The notes beneath the pieces are model-generated. The model did no database searches and was not told the DNA's origin. It saw only the letters and a list, made by a program, of their open reading frames with translations. A stretch of 64,000 nt of DNA, taken from assembly GCA_021737045.1 (NCBI GenBank), contig JAIPES010000001.1, positions 1 to 64,000 on the forward strand, read 5' to 3'. Below are positions 10,876 through 21,316 of this stretch, piece after piece. The DNA is from Desulfobacteraceae bacterium (GTDB taxonomy: Bacteria; Desulfobacterota; Desulfobacteria; Desulfobacterales; Desulfosalsimonadaceae). Every line of letters starts with the position of its first letter. Position 1 is the first letter of the stretch. A program made the position numbers and the translations under genes.

Positions 10876-12192
10876 CTATTGTTTTCGTACCCGGTACTGG
10901 TCTTCGGGCCGGTCCTGGAGCAGGATCATGTCATAGGGGCCCATATCGGTTTTTTCAAACCACTGGTATCCGGTTTTGCGGCAGTTTTCACAAGCTTTGC
11001 GGGGAATGTGGACAGCCAGCACCCGCATTTTTCTTTCCACGGAAGAGTCGATTTTCAAAACTCCGCTGCATTCCCGGCACACCTGCAGGGTTTCATGCTG
11101 GGTTTCATAAAAACCGTCCGTGTCGTAAAAAACGGTATTATTGCGCTCGGCATAAATCACGTTTTCCTGCATGCGGATGCGGATGTTTTGCCGGTCGTTC
11201 CAGGTATCTATGACCTGCTGGCAGGTTTTTTCAATGGTTGCGGTGATGCTGGGGCCCTGGCGGAGACGTTCGGCCGAGTACTCGGGTTCCACCACGTGGC
11301 TGTAATCCATGCCGGCCATGGCCAGAATGAGGCCGACATTGACGTAGGGAAGTGCGCTTTCAATGGAATATCCGCCTTCGAGCACGGCAATGTCGGGCTT
11401 GAGCCGGGCGGTGAGATCTGCGTACCCTTTGGCGGAAAAATTCATGTTGGTCAGCGGGTCTGTGAAATGATTGTCCTGGCCGGCGGAATTGACGATCAGA
11501 TCCGGCTTGAACTCCTGGAGTATGGGCAGCACGGCTTTTTCCAGAACGGTGAGAAAACCTTCCTCCGAGGTATAGGGCGGAAGCGGGATGTTTAAGGTGG
11601 TGCCCGCAGCCGTTGGACCGCCGGTTTCATTGTTAAAGCCCGTGCCCGGAAACAGGGTCCGGCCGTCCTGGTGCATGGAGATAAACAATGTGTCCGGATC
11701 ATGCCAGTAAATGTCCTGAGTGCCGTCGCCGTGGTGGCAGTCCGTGTCAATGATGGCCACCCGGTCAATGCCATAGGCCTTGCGGAGGTATTCGATCATG
11801 ATGGCTTCGTTGTTGACGTTGCAAAAGCCTCTTCCCCCATGGACCACGCGCATGGCATGGTGGCCCGGGGGCCGGACCAGGGCAAATCCGCGATCCACAA
11901 GACCGTCCATTTTGGCCTTGCCGATGGTTTTGGCACCGCCGGCGCTGATGAAATGCGATTCGGTCATAACGCTTCTGGCGTCCGGCACGCAGAAATGAAC
12001 CCGCTGTACATCCTCGATATCCACCACACCGGCCTTGAATTCGTCAATGCCTTCAACGTCAAGAAGGCCCTCCTCGGAGATCTGGTCCTGGGTGTAAAGA
12101 AGGCGCTCTTCGCGCTCCGGGTGAGTGGCGCTGATGGCCCAGTCGTATGCCGGGAAAAAAACCAGGCCCGTATGGGTCTTGGCCTTTAGCAT
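10876..12192 (-). CDS. histone deacetylase family protein (acetoin utilization/HDAC fold)
   Basis: 438 aa; LVRPPGHHAMRVVHGGRGFCNVNNEAIMIEYL...VAIIDTDCHHGDGTQDIYWHDPDTLFISMHQDGRTLFPGTG. Confidence 0.9.
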   Translation of the reverse strand: MLKAKTHTGLVFFPAYDWAISATHPEREERLLYTQDQISEEGLLDVEGIDEFKAGVVDIEDVQRVHFCVPDARSVMTESHFISAGGAKTIGKAKMDGLVDRGFALVRPPGHHAMRVVHGGRGFCNVNNEAIMIEYLRKAYGIDRVAIIDTDCHHGDGTQDIYWHDPDTLFISMHQDGRTLFPGTGFNNETGGPTAAGTTLNIPLPPYTSEEGFLTVLEKAVLPILQEFKPDLIVNSAGQDNHFTDPLTNMNFSAKGYADLTARLKPDIAVLEGGYSIESALPYVNVGLILAMAGMDYSHVVEPEYSAERLRQGPSITATIEKTCQQVIDTWNDRQNIRIRMQENVIYAERNNTVFYDTDGFYETQHETLQVCRECSGVLKIDSSVERKMRVLAVHIPRKACENCRKTGYQWFEKTDMGPYDMILLQDRPEDQYRVRKQ

Positions 12193-13895
12193 GGGGTTTC
12201 TCCGTTTCGGGATTGTTTTTTGATTTGTGCGATGATCTTTTCATACTGGCCGATGAGTCCGGGCCGGACCTGGACCTTGATGCGGATGTTTTTGCCGATC
12301 ATCCGGAAATCGCGCACCATGTTAAATTCCAGCGCCTCGGTGACATCGGTGACAAGGTCGCCTGAGCTGGCCCCTTCCCTGAGGGCTTTTTTCTCCAGCA
12401 GTTCCGTGGCCATTTCCGTGGCATCGGCCATTGTAAAACCCGGCTTCAGCGCCTGGACAAACATTTCCTCAGGGGCCGAGGCCTCAAGCTTGTAGGTGTC
12501 TGCAAACAGGGTCACTTCGCATGTGGTGCGCGAAAGGGCCGTGCCCACGGCGTTGGCTACGTCCCAGTGGGGTACCACGCTGACCTGGTAATCAGAAATA
12601 GCCGTAAAATTTTCTGCAAACATGGGTGCCGGCCCGCCGAGTACCAGCAGCCGGGTGGGCTTGATGCGGTGGCCGTGAAGGGCCTCGCGGACCGTGTAAA
12701 CGGGCCTGCTGTTGATCAGGCTCACCATTTGCCGGGCGGAATCCAGAATTTCCCGACAGGTCTGGTCAAATATTCGCCGGGCGGCTTCAGCAGTGGAAAT
12801 TCCCAGAAGCTGCGCAATGGCCTCAATGCCTTTTTCCGCCTTTTCCCGGTCGCCGTTTTGGGCCTTGCCCAAAACAAAAAGAGCGTCTGTGGGGGTGGGT
12901 TCCGGCCCGCCATAGGCCATGGCCGGACCGGTTCTGTCCGGTCCGATAAACAGGTGTCCGTGTTCCACCCGCACCGTGCTGTCACCGCCCAGGCCCACGG
13001 AATAGGAGTGCAGGGCCCGGATCAGGGTTTTGTGTTCAGCGATTTCGATTCCGTAGGGTGCCAGCACAGGCACGCCATTGATGAGCACGGCCATATCCGT
13101 GGTTGTGCCGCCGATATCGAGCACGATGGTCTCTTGGTCATCTGCGGCAAAACCGATGGAGCCCATCACGCTTGCCGCCGGTCCGGAGAGAATCGACTGG
13201 CCGGGAAAGTCAATGGAGGTTTCAAAATCCATGGTCCCGCCGTCTGCCTTGAGGATATATATGGGTATCTGGATGCCTTTTTTGTCCAGAGATTGCCGGA
13301 CGGCCTCAAAGAAGCGTTTGTGCAGGGGATACACGGATGCGTTTAAAAAAGCCGTGGTGATGCGGCGGGGAAAGCTGAAGTTGCCCGAGACGTTGTGCCC
13401 GAGAAAGACCTTTTCGAACATGGGGGAAATGATTTCCCGGATGCGTTTTTCATGGGTCGGGTTGCGGATGGAAAATTTGCCCACCACGCCCACGTACTCG
13501 ATGCCTGCCTCCCGCATGCGGGATGCGGCATCTTCCACCGCTTTTTCATCGAGCTTGACAATTTGCCTGCCGCTGTGGTCCATTGCCCCGGCCACCCGAT
13601 AGTATTGCTCGCAGGTGCGGAAATATTCCGGGTCAATGCCGGGTCCGCAGGTCACGATCATACCAACGGCCGGAAGCTTGTCCTGTACAATGGCGTTTGT
13701 GGTCAGGGTGGTGCTCAAAACCGCGTGGGAGATTTGGCTGATGTCAATATCGCGGGTGATGTGTTCCAGGCCGGAGAAAACCGCATCAAAAAGCGCCGAT
13801 GTGTCGGTTGGCACCTTGATCCGTCTTTCCAGGCCGTTTTCGCCCACAAGAACAACGTCGGTATGGGTTCCGCCAACATCTAATCCGATGATCAT
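12186..13895 (-). CDS. hydantoinase/oxoprolinase family protein
   Basis: MIIGLDVGGTHTDVVLVGENG...VLDIGGTTTDMAVLINGVPVLAPYGIEIAEHKTLIRALHSYSVGLGGDS; start placed at 13895 rather than the ORF-track 14156. Confidence 0.88.
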   Translation of the reverse strand: MIIGLDVGGTHTDVVLVGENGLERRIKVPTDTSALFDAVFSGLEHITRDIDISQISHAVLSTTLTTNAIVQDKLPAVGMIVTCGPGIDPEYFRTCEQYYRVAGAMDHSGRQIVKLDEKAVEDAASRMREAGIEYVGVVGKFSIRNPTHEKRIREIISPMFEKVFLGHNVSGNFSFPRRITTAFLNASVYPLHKRFFEAVRQSLDKKGIQIPIYILKADGGTMDFETSIDFPGQSILSGPAASVMGSIGFAADDQETIVLDIGGTTTDMAVLINGVPVLAPYGIEIAEHKTLIRALHSYSVGLGGDSTVRVEHGHLFIGPDRTGPAMAYGGPEPTPTDALFVLGKAQNGDREKAEKGIEAIAQLLGISTAEAARRIFDQTCREILDSARQMVSLINSRPVYTVREALHGHRIKPTRLLVLGGPAPMFAENFTAISDYQVSVVPHWDVANAVGTALSRTTCEVTLFADTYKLEASAPEEMFVQALKPGFTMADATEMATELLEKKALREGASSGDLVTDVTEALEFNMVRDFRMIGKNIRIKVQVRPGLIGQYEKIIAQIKKQSRNGETPC

Positions 13896-14070
13896 GGTCT
13901 GCCCCTGGTCTATGGGATCGTTTCGGCGTATCCGGCGGCTGGCCGGACAATGCGTGTCTCTAACATTGCTAACCGATATGATCATCGTTGTCAACCGAAT
14001 CATCGGGCCCCGGGCAGCGGTGGCGGATTTTGGTTTGCTTTGTGAAGGGGCTTGCCCGCTGTCTTTTAGG

Positions 14071-14178
14071 GGTTTTCGCATGATGCGGGCCGGTGGGGGC
14101 GGTTTGCTCCCTGCTGATTGCTTGCGCGCCCAATGCGACTCGCAACCCCCCCCCACCGGCCCGCATCATGGCCAGCGC
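14071..14178 (+). repeat. covarying-arm hairpin element, copy A (core in + orientation)
   Basis: ggttttcg flank; arms 14079-14106 and 14143-14170 are complementary (26/28); core CTCCCTGCTGATTGCTTGCGCGCCCAATGCGACTCG shared with three other loci. Confidence 0.85.
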
Positions 14179-14400
14179 CCGTCCTTGGACTTCCTTGGCC
14201 GTGCTTCCCCGGAGCAAACCCCGGGATCGCGCATGAACAGCAACTTTTTTGGAGTAAGTCAGAAGAAGTTTAAACAGTTTCATGGCGATTTTTTTATGTG
14301 GGCCTGGCTCACGCGACAGGAACAGGCGTTTACAATTTGCATTTTTCGTGGAAAAATGCCAGTGCTTGCAGAAAAACTTTCTCGGCCCCGGAAGAGCGTT

Positions 14401-14516
14401 TCCAAGGAAGCCCAAGGGCGGGGTCGGTTTTTGATGCGACATTGAGCGTTTACGAATCTTTTCCGTAAACGCTCAGGAGCGAAAAAACTGACCCCGACCG
14501 CAGGGCTTCCTTCCTG
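14401..14516. repeat. long inverted repeat / hairpin (family 2, short-apex version)
   Basis: tccaaggaagcccaagggcggggtcggtttttgatgcgacattgagcgtttacg pairs with cgtaaacgctcaggagcgaaaaaactgaccccgaccgcagggcttccttcctg; related sequence at 30346-30547. Confidence 0.85.
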
Positions 14517-14598
14517 AGAAACATCCAGGCGATGTAAAAAACTTTTACGAAAGCATCAATTCTGATGCGGCCGGATAAAAAGAGGTGAAAGCACGCGC

Positions 14599-15147
14599 AT
14601 GGACCATCAGAAAGTCGATGAAATCTATATGCAGGCGGCCCTGGACCAGGCGCAGCAGGCCCTGGATGCCGGGGAGTTTCCCGTGGGATGCGTGATTGCC
14701 GGGCCCGGCGGGGTGATTGCCGGCGGGGGGCGCACTCACAGCCGTCAACAGAGCCCCAGTGAGATTGATCATGCGGAGATCAATGCGTTAAAACAGTTCT
14801 ACGAATTGTCGTATACGGGCGATTCGCGTCAGTTGAGCATTTACACCACCCTGGAGCCCTGTCTGATGTGTTTTGCCGCAATTCTGATCGCGGGCATCGG
14901 CAGAGTCGTTTATGCCTATGAGGATGTCATGGGCGGGGGCACGGCCTGCAAAATTGATAATCTGCCGCCCCTTTACAGAAACGCCGGGGTCCGGGTGGTG
15001 TCCAACATGATGCGCCGGCAGAGCCTGGATCTGTTTTTCCGGTTTTTTTCCGATCCGGAAAACACCTATTTGTGTCACTCCATGCTGGCGGCCTATACCC
15101 TGGCCCAGAAGCCCGGAGGACGGCCATCCCTGTTTCCCCGGCAGTGA
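14599..15147 (+). CDS. nucleoside deaminase (CMP/dCMP deaminase-type zinc-binding)
   Basis: 182 aa; HAEINAL...TTLEPCLMCFAAILIAGIGRVVYAYED. Confidence 0.88.
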   Translation: MDHQKVDEIYMQAALDQAQQALDAGEFPVGCVIAGPGGVIAGGGRTHSRQQSPSEIDHAEINALKQFYELSYTGDSRQLSIYTTLEPCLMCFAAILIAGIGRVVYAYEDVMGGGTACKIDNLPPLYRNAGVRVVSNMMRRQSLDLFFRFFSDPENTYLCHSMLAAYTLAQKPGGRPSLFPRQ

Positions 15148-15158
15148 AAGGGACTTTT

Positions 15159-18050
15159 ATGCCTTACACTTCGCCAATAACCAGGATATCGATGCCCGAT
15201 GACCTGAAGGCCGCGGCCCGGCAAAAGGTGTCAGACTGCAGCAAGGCGCTTGAGAGCGCAGGCCGTCAATCGCTTTTTTCCATGGTGGATGAGGACGATC
15301 TCTGCCGGGTGTTTGCTTTCAGCGAATACGCGGCCCGGCAGTGCCTGCGCAACCCTGGGATGATCCGCGAGCTTTTGGAAAGCGGTGATCTGGAAAGGCT
15401 TTATCCCACGGATCAGTACCAGCAATACGTGGCCCGGGCCGCCGGCCAGGCCGCTGATGAGGACGGTCTGGCAGTGGCGTTGCGGCGGCTTCGGCACCGG
15501 GAAATGGTGCGTATTGCATGGCGGGATTTGACCGGCCGGGCGGATCTGTTTGAAACCATGGCCGAATTGTCCGCCCTTGCAGATGCCTGTGTGGCCCGGG
15601 CGCTGGATTTTTTGTATCCCTTGCTGTGCGCAAAATACGGCCAACCCGAGGATGCAGGCGGAAATGCCCAGCAGATGGTGGTCTTTGCCATGGGCAAGCT
15701 CGGCGGGCGGGAGTTGAATTTTTCCTCTGACATTGATCTGATGTTTGCCTTTCCCGAGGCCGGACATACCCGATCGGAAGAAAAATCGATTTCAAATGAG
15801 GAGTTTTTCACCCGCCTGGTGCGCCGGCTCATTGATGTGATCGGTAAATCCACCCCCGAGGGGTTTGTTTTCCGGGTCGACACCCGCCTGCGGCCCTATG
15901 GCGATTCCGGGCCCCTGGTCATGAGCTTTGATTCCATGGAAAATTACTACCAGATGTTTGGCCGGGAATGGGAGCGCTACGCACTTGTCAAGGCCCGCCT
16001 GATAGCCGGGGACAAACAGCGGGGAGAGGCCTTTTTCGACCGGCTCCGGCCCTTTGTGTTCCGTCGGTACCTGGATTACGGAACATTTGAGTCCATTCGG
16101 GAGATGAAGCAGAAAATTGTGCGGGAAGTGGTCCGCAAGGGGCTTGCCGACAATATCAAGCACGGCTACGGCGGCATACGGGAAATAGAGTTTTTCGGCC
16201 AGGTCTTCCAGCTCATCCGGGGCGGCATTGACCCGGCTTACCAGGAGCGAAGCATCTTAAAGGTCCTGCAGGTGATGAGAAAGGACAGGGGCATCACGGG
16301 CAAGGTATACGAGGAGCTGAGCTCTGCCTACGTGTTTTTGCGAAACACTGAAAACCGCCTTCAGATGTATGAGGACATGCAGACCCACAGCCTGCCCGCA
16401 GATCCGCGCGCCCGCACCCGACTTGCGCTGAGCATGGGATTTGACAGCGAAAAAGGCTTTATCCGTGCCCTGGACGCGCACATGTCCCGGGTGCATTTTC
16501 ATTTCAATCAGCTGCTGGGCCAGGAAAGCACGGAAGCCGAAGCCCAAAGCGAAACAGGACTCGGCAGTGTCTGGCTGACGCCCGGACAAACCGATCAGAA
16601 CAGGCAGAACCTGGAGGCGGCGGGTTTTGAGGAGCCTGATACGGTTCTTCGCCTGCTGGGTGAGTTCCGGGACAAAACCGGATATGGTGAGGACGGCCAT
16701 ATTGCCACGGCACGGATCAACCGGCTGATGCCCCGGGTCCTGGGTGCGGTGGCGGAAACCGACCGTCCCCTGCTGGTGTTAAAGCGGATCATGACCCTGC
16801 TGGATGCGATTTTGAACCGAAGCTGCTATATCTCCCTGCTTCTTGAAAACCCGGGGGCTCTTGAACACCTTGTCCGGCTGGCGCGCATCAGCCCCTGGAT
16901 TGTGTCTTTTTTAAGCCAGCACCCCCTGCTTCTCGATGAACTGCTGGATGTGCGCTCCATGTATGCCCCCCTGGACCGGGCTGCTCTGGCCGGGGATCTG
17001 CGGCAGCGGCTGGAAAAATCCGGCAGGGATGACCCGGAGTTACAGATGGATGCCATCCGGGTTTTCAAGCAGGTCAACATGTTCCGCATCGTAGCCGCCG
17101 ACGTGACCGGTCATCTGCCCCTGATGCAGGTTTCAGACCGGCTGACCTATCTGGCTGAAACCATACTGGATGCCGCCCTGGATCTGACCTGGCACCAGAT
17201 GGTGGAACGCTACGGCAAGCCTTCGGCGATTGACGGTGATCCGGGCAATACCGGATTTGCAGTGATCGCCTACGGCAAGCTGGGCGGATATGAACTGGGG
17301 TACCGCTCGGATCTGGACCTGGTTTTTCTGCATACCGCCCAACCCGGACAGACCACGGGCGGCCGGCTGCGGCCCATTGACAACAGCGAGTTTTTCGGCC
17401 GGCTGGGCCAGCGCATCATCCATTTTCTGTCTGCGCCCACGTCAACGGGAAAGCTTTATGAAATCGACATGCGGCTGCGTCCCTCGGGAAATGCCGGCAT
17501 TCTTGTCAGCCATATGGACGCCTTTGAGGAATACCAGTCCAGACACGCCTGGACCTGGGAGCATCAGGCCCTGATCAAGGCCCGGCCGATTATCGGGGAT
17601 TTCCAGGTGGCCCGGCGTTTTGCCGATGTGCGCACGCAGGTGATTGCCGCCCGGCGCAATACAGAACAGCTGGCCGGGGCGGTGCTGGAAATGCGGGAAC
17701 GGATGCGCAGTGCCCGTGAATTTTTACATAATGGCTTATTTGACTTAAAGCAGGATCCCGGGGGAATCGTGGATATCGAGTTTCTGGTCCAGTTTTTGAT
17801 TCTGTGCCATGGCAGCCGGCACGAACAACTGGGTCAGTGGACCGATGTGGTGCGCCAGTTAAATGCCCTGGCCCTTTGCGGCATTATTGCCGATCTCGAC
17901 GCCCATGCCTTAAAACAGGCCTATTTGATTTACCGCTATTTTGTCCATCGCATGAATCTCCAGGAAAAAAAGGCGGTACTGCCGGAAAACCGGTTTGCCG
18001 AACTGCGCAGAAGGGTTGTGCGGATATGGCGGAAAGTCTTTGGGCAGTAA
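15159..18050 (+). CDS. glnE: glutamate-ammonia-ligase adenylyltransferase
   Basis: ~963 aa, two nucleotidyltransferase halves (FAMGKLGGRELNFSSDIDLMF; IAYGKLGGYELGYRSDLDLVFL); start placed at MPYTSPITR. Confidence 0.95.
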   Translation: MPYTSPITRISMPDDLKAAARQKVSDCSKALESAGRQSLFSMVDEDDLCRVFAFSEYAARQCLRNPGMIRELLESGDLERLYPTDQYQQYVARAAGQAADEDGLAVALRRLRHREMVRIAWRDLTGRADLFETMAELSALADACVARALDFLYPLLCAKYGQPEDAGGNAQQMVVFAMGKLGGRELNFSSDIDLMFAFPEAGHTRSEEKSISNEEFFTRLVRRLIDVIGKSTPEGFVFRVDTRLRPYGDSGPLVMSFDSMENYYQMFGREWERYALVKARLIAGDKQRGEAFFDRLRPFVFRRYLDYGTFESIREMKQKIVREVVRKGLADNIKHGYGGIREIEFFGQVFQLIRGGIDPAYQERSILKVLQVMRKDRGITGKVYEELSSAYVFLRNTENRLQMYEDMQTHSLPADPRARTRLALSMGFDSEKGFIRALDAHMSRVHFHFNQLLGQESTEAEAQSETGLGSVWLTPGQTDQNRQNLEAAGFEEPDTVLRLLGEFRDKTGYGEDGHIATARINRLMPRVLGAVAETDRPLLVLKRIMTLLDAILNRSCYISLLLENPGALEHLVRLARISPWIVSFLSQHPLLLDELLDVRSMYAPLDRAALAGDLRQRLEKSGRDDPELQMDAIRVFKQVNMFRIVAADVTGHLPLMQVSDRLTYLAETILDAALDLTWHQMVERYGKPSAIDGDPGNTGFAVIAYGKLGGYELGYRSDLDLVFLHTAQPGQTTGGRLRPIDNSEFFGRLGQRIIHFLSAPTSTGKLYEIDMRLRPSGNAGILVSHMDAFEEYQSRHAWTWEHQALIKARPIIGDFQVARRFADVRTQVIAARRNTEQLAGAVLEMRERMRSAREFLHNGLFDLKQDPGGIVDIEFLVQFLILCHGSRHEQLGQWTDVVRQLNALALCGIIADLDAHALKQAYLIYRYFVHRMNLQEKKAVLPENRFAELRRRVVRIWRKVFGQ

Positions 18051-18065
18051 AGAGAAAATCAAGGG

Positions 18066-18554
18066 TTATCTGAGCAGGTAAAATCCGATGATATTGTCGT
18101 ATGAATGGGCTCTGGCGTAAGTTGCCCCCACGTCCAGGCCCTTGATATGCTGGACGATCACTTCTCGCTTGATCAGGGAGTTGTTGGCATCATCGAGCCG
18201 GAATTCCACCGTGATTCGCTCCCCGACCTGGAAGCGGGGCTGGACGTTTAATTTCATTCGGATACCGGTTCTGGAAATATCGGTGACAACCATGCTGCCC
18301 CAGTGTTGGGCGCTTTTGGAGGCACTGTGGGCAGGGACATAGAGATAGGTGCCCCGCAGTTCAGTGGATTTGCGGTACTGTCTTCTTCTTTCCAGAAACA
18401 CCGTAAAGGCATGGCCGCACGGGCATTTGGCCTTAAGCTTGATCATGTTGTCGGCTTCGGCGTATCTCGACACATCCTTGATAATGGTTTTCTGGCATTC
18501 CGGGCAGGTAATGGCTGCGGTGTTGTCGCTGGCAATAAAGCTTTTGACGATCAC
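18066..18554 (-). CDS. PilZ domain-containing protein
   Basis: 162 aa; RKSTELRGTYLY...GSMVVTDISRTGIRMKLNVQPRFQVGERITVEFRLDD. Confidence 0.75.
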   Translation of the reverse strand: MIVKSFIASDNTAAITCPECQKTIIKDVSRYAEADNMIKLKAKCPCGHAFTVFLERRRQYRKSTELRGTYLYVPAHSASKSAQHWGSMVVTDISRTGIRMKLNVQPRFQVGERITVEFRLDDANNSLIKREVIVQHIKGLDVGATYARAHSYDNIIGFYLLR

Positions 18555-18687
18555 ATCTGGTATCCCCGTTGCTGTAACCCCATGGATTTTCTCCCGAAAC
18601 GGGTTTATTTTTGCCGGATTATCATGGTAGGCATTGACTTATAACGATTCATATATTAAATAAAAGAACTTTGTCAAGCCAAAATAA

Positions 18688-19116
<429 letters not shown>

Positions 19117-19120
19117 CCCG

Positions 19121-20653
19121 CTAATGGTATTGCCGCGGATTGATGCCGTATTTGTGCACCTTGTAAGAGATTTTTCGCAGGGTGGTGCCCAGGGTTTGGG
19201 CGGCCTGGCTCATGTTGCCCCGGGTATGCTTCAGGGCATCCACAATCATTTCCATTTCCAGCTTTTCCACGGCTTCTTCCATGGTCTGGGACGGAAGCGT
19301 GCCCGACTCCTTGCCGGTCTGCAGGGTGGGCGGCAGGTGATAGCCGTGGATCACCTTTCCCTCGCAAAGCAGTACGGCCCGCTCGATGCAGTTTTCCAGT
19401 TCCCGGACGTTGCCGGGCCAGTGGTAGGCCATGAGCATGTCAATGGCAGGGGTGGAAAAGCGGACAATCTCCTTTGCGTTTTCCCGGATGTATTTGTCCA
19501 GGAAAAAATCGGCCAGGGCCAGGATATCGGTTTTTCTCTCCCGAAGCGGGGGCATGTAGATGGGAAACACGTTGATCCGGTAATACAGGTCGCTTCGGAA
19601 ATCGCTTTCGGCAACGGCTTCTTCGAGGTTTTTGTTGGTGGCCGCAACAATGCGCACGTCCACCCGGATGGTCTTGTTGCCCCCTACCCGCTCGATTTCA
19701 CGTTCCTGCAGCACCCGCAGCAGCTTGGCCTGGACTTCACCGGTAATGGATCCGATTTCATCGAGAAACAGGGTTCCCTTGTGGGCCAGTTCGAATTTGC
19801 CCGCCTTTTGCTGAATGGCCCCGGTAAAGGCGCCTTTTTCATGGCCGAACAGTTCGCTTTCAATGAGGTTGGCGGGCAGGGCGGCACAGTTGACCTTCAC
19901 AAAGGGATGGCTGGACCGGCTGCTGTTGTAGTGGATGGCATTGGCCACCAGTTCCTTTCCGGTGCCCGATTCTCCGCGGATGAGCACGGTGGCGTTGCTT
20001 CTGGCCACCTGGGAGATCATCTGGTAGACCTCGCGCATTTTGTTGCTGTTGCCCACGATGTTTTTGATCCGGTATTTTTTTTCCAGTTCCATCTGAAGCC
20101 GGTCGTTTTCAGCTTTCAGCTTTTCCTTTTCCCTGCGGATGCGCTCTAGATGAATGACCTGGGTGGCAATCATGGCCGCCACCACGGTGAGAATCTTTTC
20201 CCCCTCGGCCAGGGGGTATTCCGGGTCATAGGGCAAATCCACACCCAGAGCCCCGATGACCTGCTGTTCTTTTTTAATGGGCACGCAGATAAACGACAGT
20301 TCCCGCGCGCCGGGTCCGCTTCTGGATTGGGTGCGGTTTAAAAAATCCGAAGATTCGCTGATTTTGGCGATGCTCACCGGCTGGCCGGATTCAATCACCC
20401 GGCCGGTCACCCCTTCTCCGAGTTTATAGATGCCTTTCTGCATGGCGGACCGGGAAATGCCGTGGGCCACTTCGATGCTGATTTCATCGCTTAAGGGGTT
20501 TAGGATGGTGATCATGCCCCGGGACATGTGCATGTTTCCCGAAAGGATGTCCAAAACCGTGTACAGGGCCTTTTTGAGGTCCGTATGGCGGTTTAGGGAC
20601 TGGCTGATGTCGTAGAGCAGGGTGATTTCATCAATTTTTTTCATGATCGGCAT
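19121..20653 (-). CDS. NifA-like sigma-54-dependent Fis family regulator with GAF domain
   Basis: 510 aa; GAF N-terminus, [26 protein letters not shown] motif, C-terminal [36 protein letters not shown]. Confidence 0.92.
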   Translation of the reverse strand: MPIMKKIDEITLLYDISQSLNRHTDLKKALYTVLDILSGNMHMSRGMITILNPLSDEISIEVAHGISRSAMQKGIYKLGEGVTGRVIESGQPVSIAKISESSDFLNRTQSRSGPGARELSFICVPIKKEQQVIGALGVDLPYDPEYPLAEGEKILTVVAAMIATQVIHLERIRREKEKLKAENDRLQMELEKKYRIKNIVGNSNKMREVYQMISQVARSNATVLIRGESGTGKELVANAIHYNSSRSSHPFVKVNCAALPANLIESELFGHEKGAFTGAIQQKAGKFELAHKGTLFLDEIGSITGEVQAKLLRVLQEREIERVGGNKTIRVDVRIVAATNKNLEEAVAESDFRSDLYYRINVFPIYMPPLRERKTDILALADFFLDKYIRENAKEIVRFSTPAIDMLMAYHWPGNVRELENCIERAVLLCEGKVIHGYHLPPTLQTGKESGTLPSQTMEEAVEKLEMEMIVDALKHTRGNMSQAAQTLGTTLRKISYKVHKYGINPRQYH

Positions 20654-20700
20654 GCAGCGGTTTTTGGGTTTGCGTGTTTTGTTGATGGTGCAGGAACCGG

Positions 20701-21309
20701 TTAATCATACATGAAATCCGATACAGCGGTTTTCAGCTCCGCCATACCGCTGGAAAAGAAGTGATCCGCTCCGGAAATCACCCGCAGTTCGGCCGCCGGG
20801 TTGATCCGGGGCAGCAGTTTTTCCACCAGTGCCGGCGGTGCGATTTCATCCTCGCTGCCGGTGACCGCCAGTTTCAGCCGGGAACATGGCCGAAGTCCGT
20901 CAAAATTCATCATGGCCGCAGGCGGGGCAATCATGAGCATTCTGCCCGGCGGCAGTTTTCCGGTGTCGGCATGGGCCAGCACCCATGCACCAAAGGAATA
21001 TCCGATCAAATCGATTGCGCGGGCGCCCCGGGCCTGCACATAATCGGCTGCGGCCAGCAGGTCTTTTTGCTCGCCGGCGCCCTGGTCATAGGCGCCCCGG
21101 CTTTGTCCCGCCCCGCGGAAGTTGAACCGAAGCGTGGTCAGGCCCCGGGCCCGGCATGCAGCAGCAATTTCGCAAATCACCAGGTTGTCCATGTTGCCGC
21201 CGTACAACGGGTGAGGGTGGGCAAGGATGGCCGCCTGGTCATTGCCGGGAAAAAGGGCGCCTTCCAGTTTAATTCCATCTGAGGCCGGAAAAAAGATTTT
21301 TTGTTCCAT
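20701..21309 (-). CDS. alpha/beta hydrolase
   Basis: [22 protein letters not shown]...[14 protein letters not shown]...[18 protein letters not shown]...[11 protein letters not shown]. Confidence 0.85.
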   Translation of the reverse strand: MEQKIFFPASDGIKLEGALFPGNDQAAILAHPHPLYGGNMDNLVICEIAAACRARGLTTLRFNFRGAGQSRGAYDQGAGEQKDLLAAADYVQARGARAIDLIGYSFGAWVLAHADTGKLPPGRMLMIAPPAAMMNFDGLRPCSRLKLAVTGSEDEIAPPALVEKLLPRINPAAELRVISGADHFFSSGMAELKTAVSDFMYD

Positions 21310-21316
21310 GGTCCGC

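Noticed and set aside
10810-11595. Large antisense ORFs (e.g. 10810-11595 +, 12567-13346 +, 41507-42424 +, 50919-51881 +)
   Set aside because: Antisense shadows of well-recognised genes in a GC-rich genome with low-complexity translations.
13896-14156. N-terminal extension of the hydantoinase ORF to 14156
   Set aside because: Extension is translated from the repeat element; the canonical MIIGLDVGGTHTD start is at 13895.
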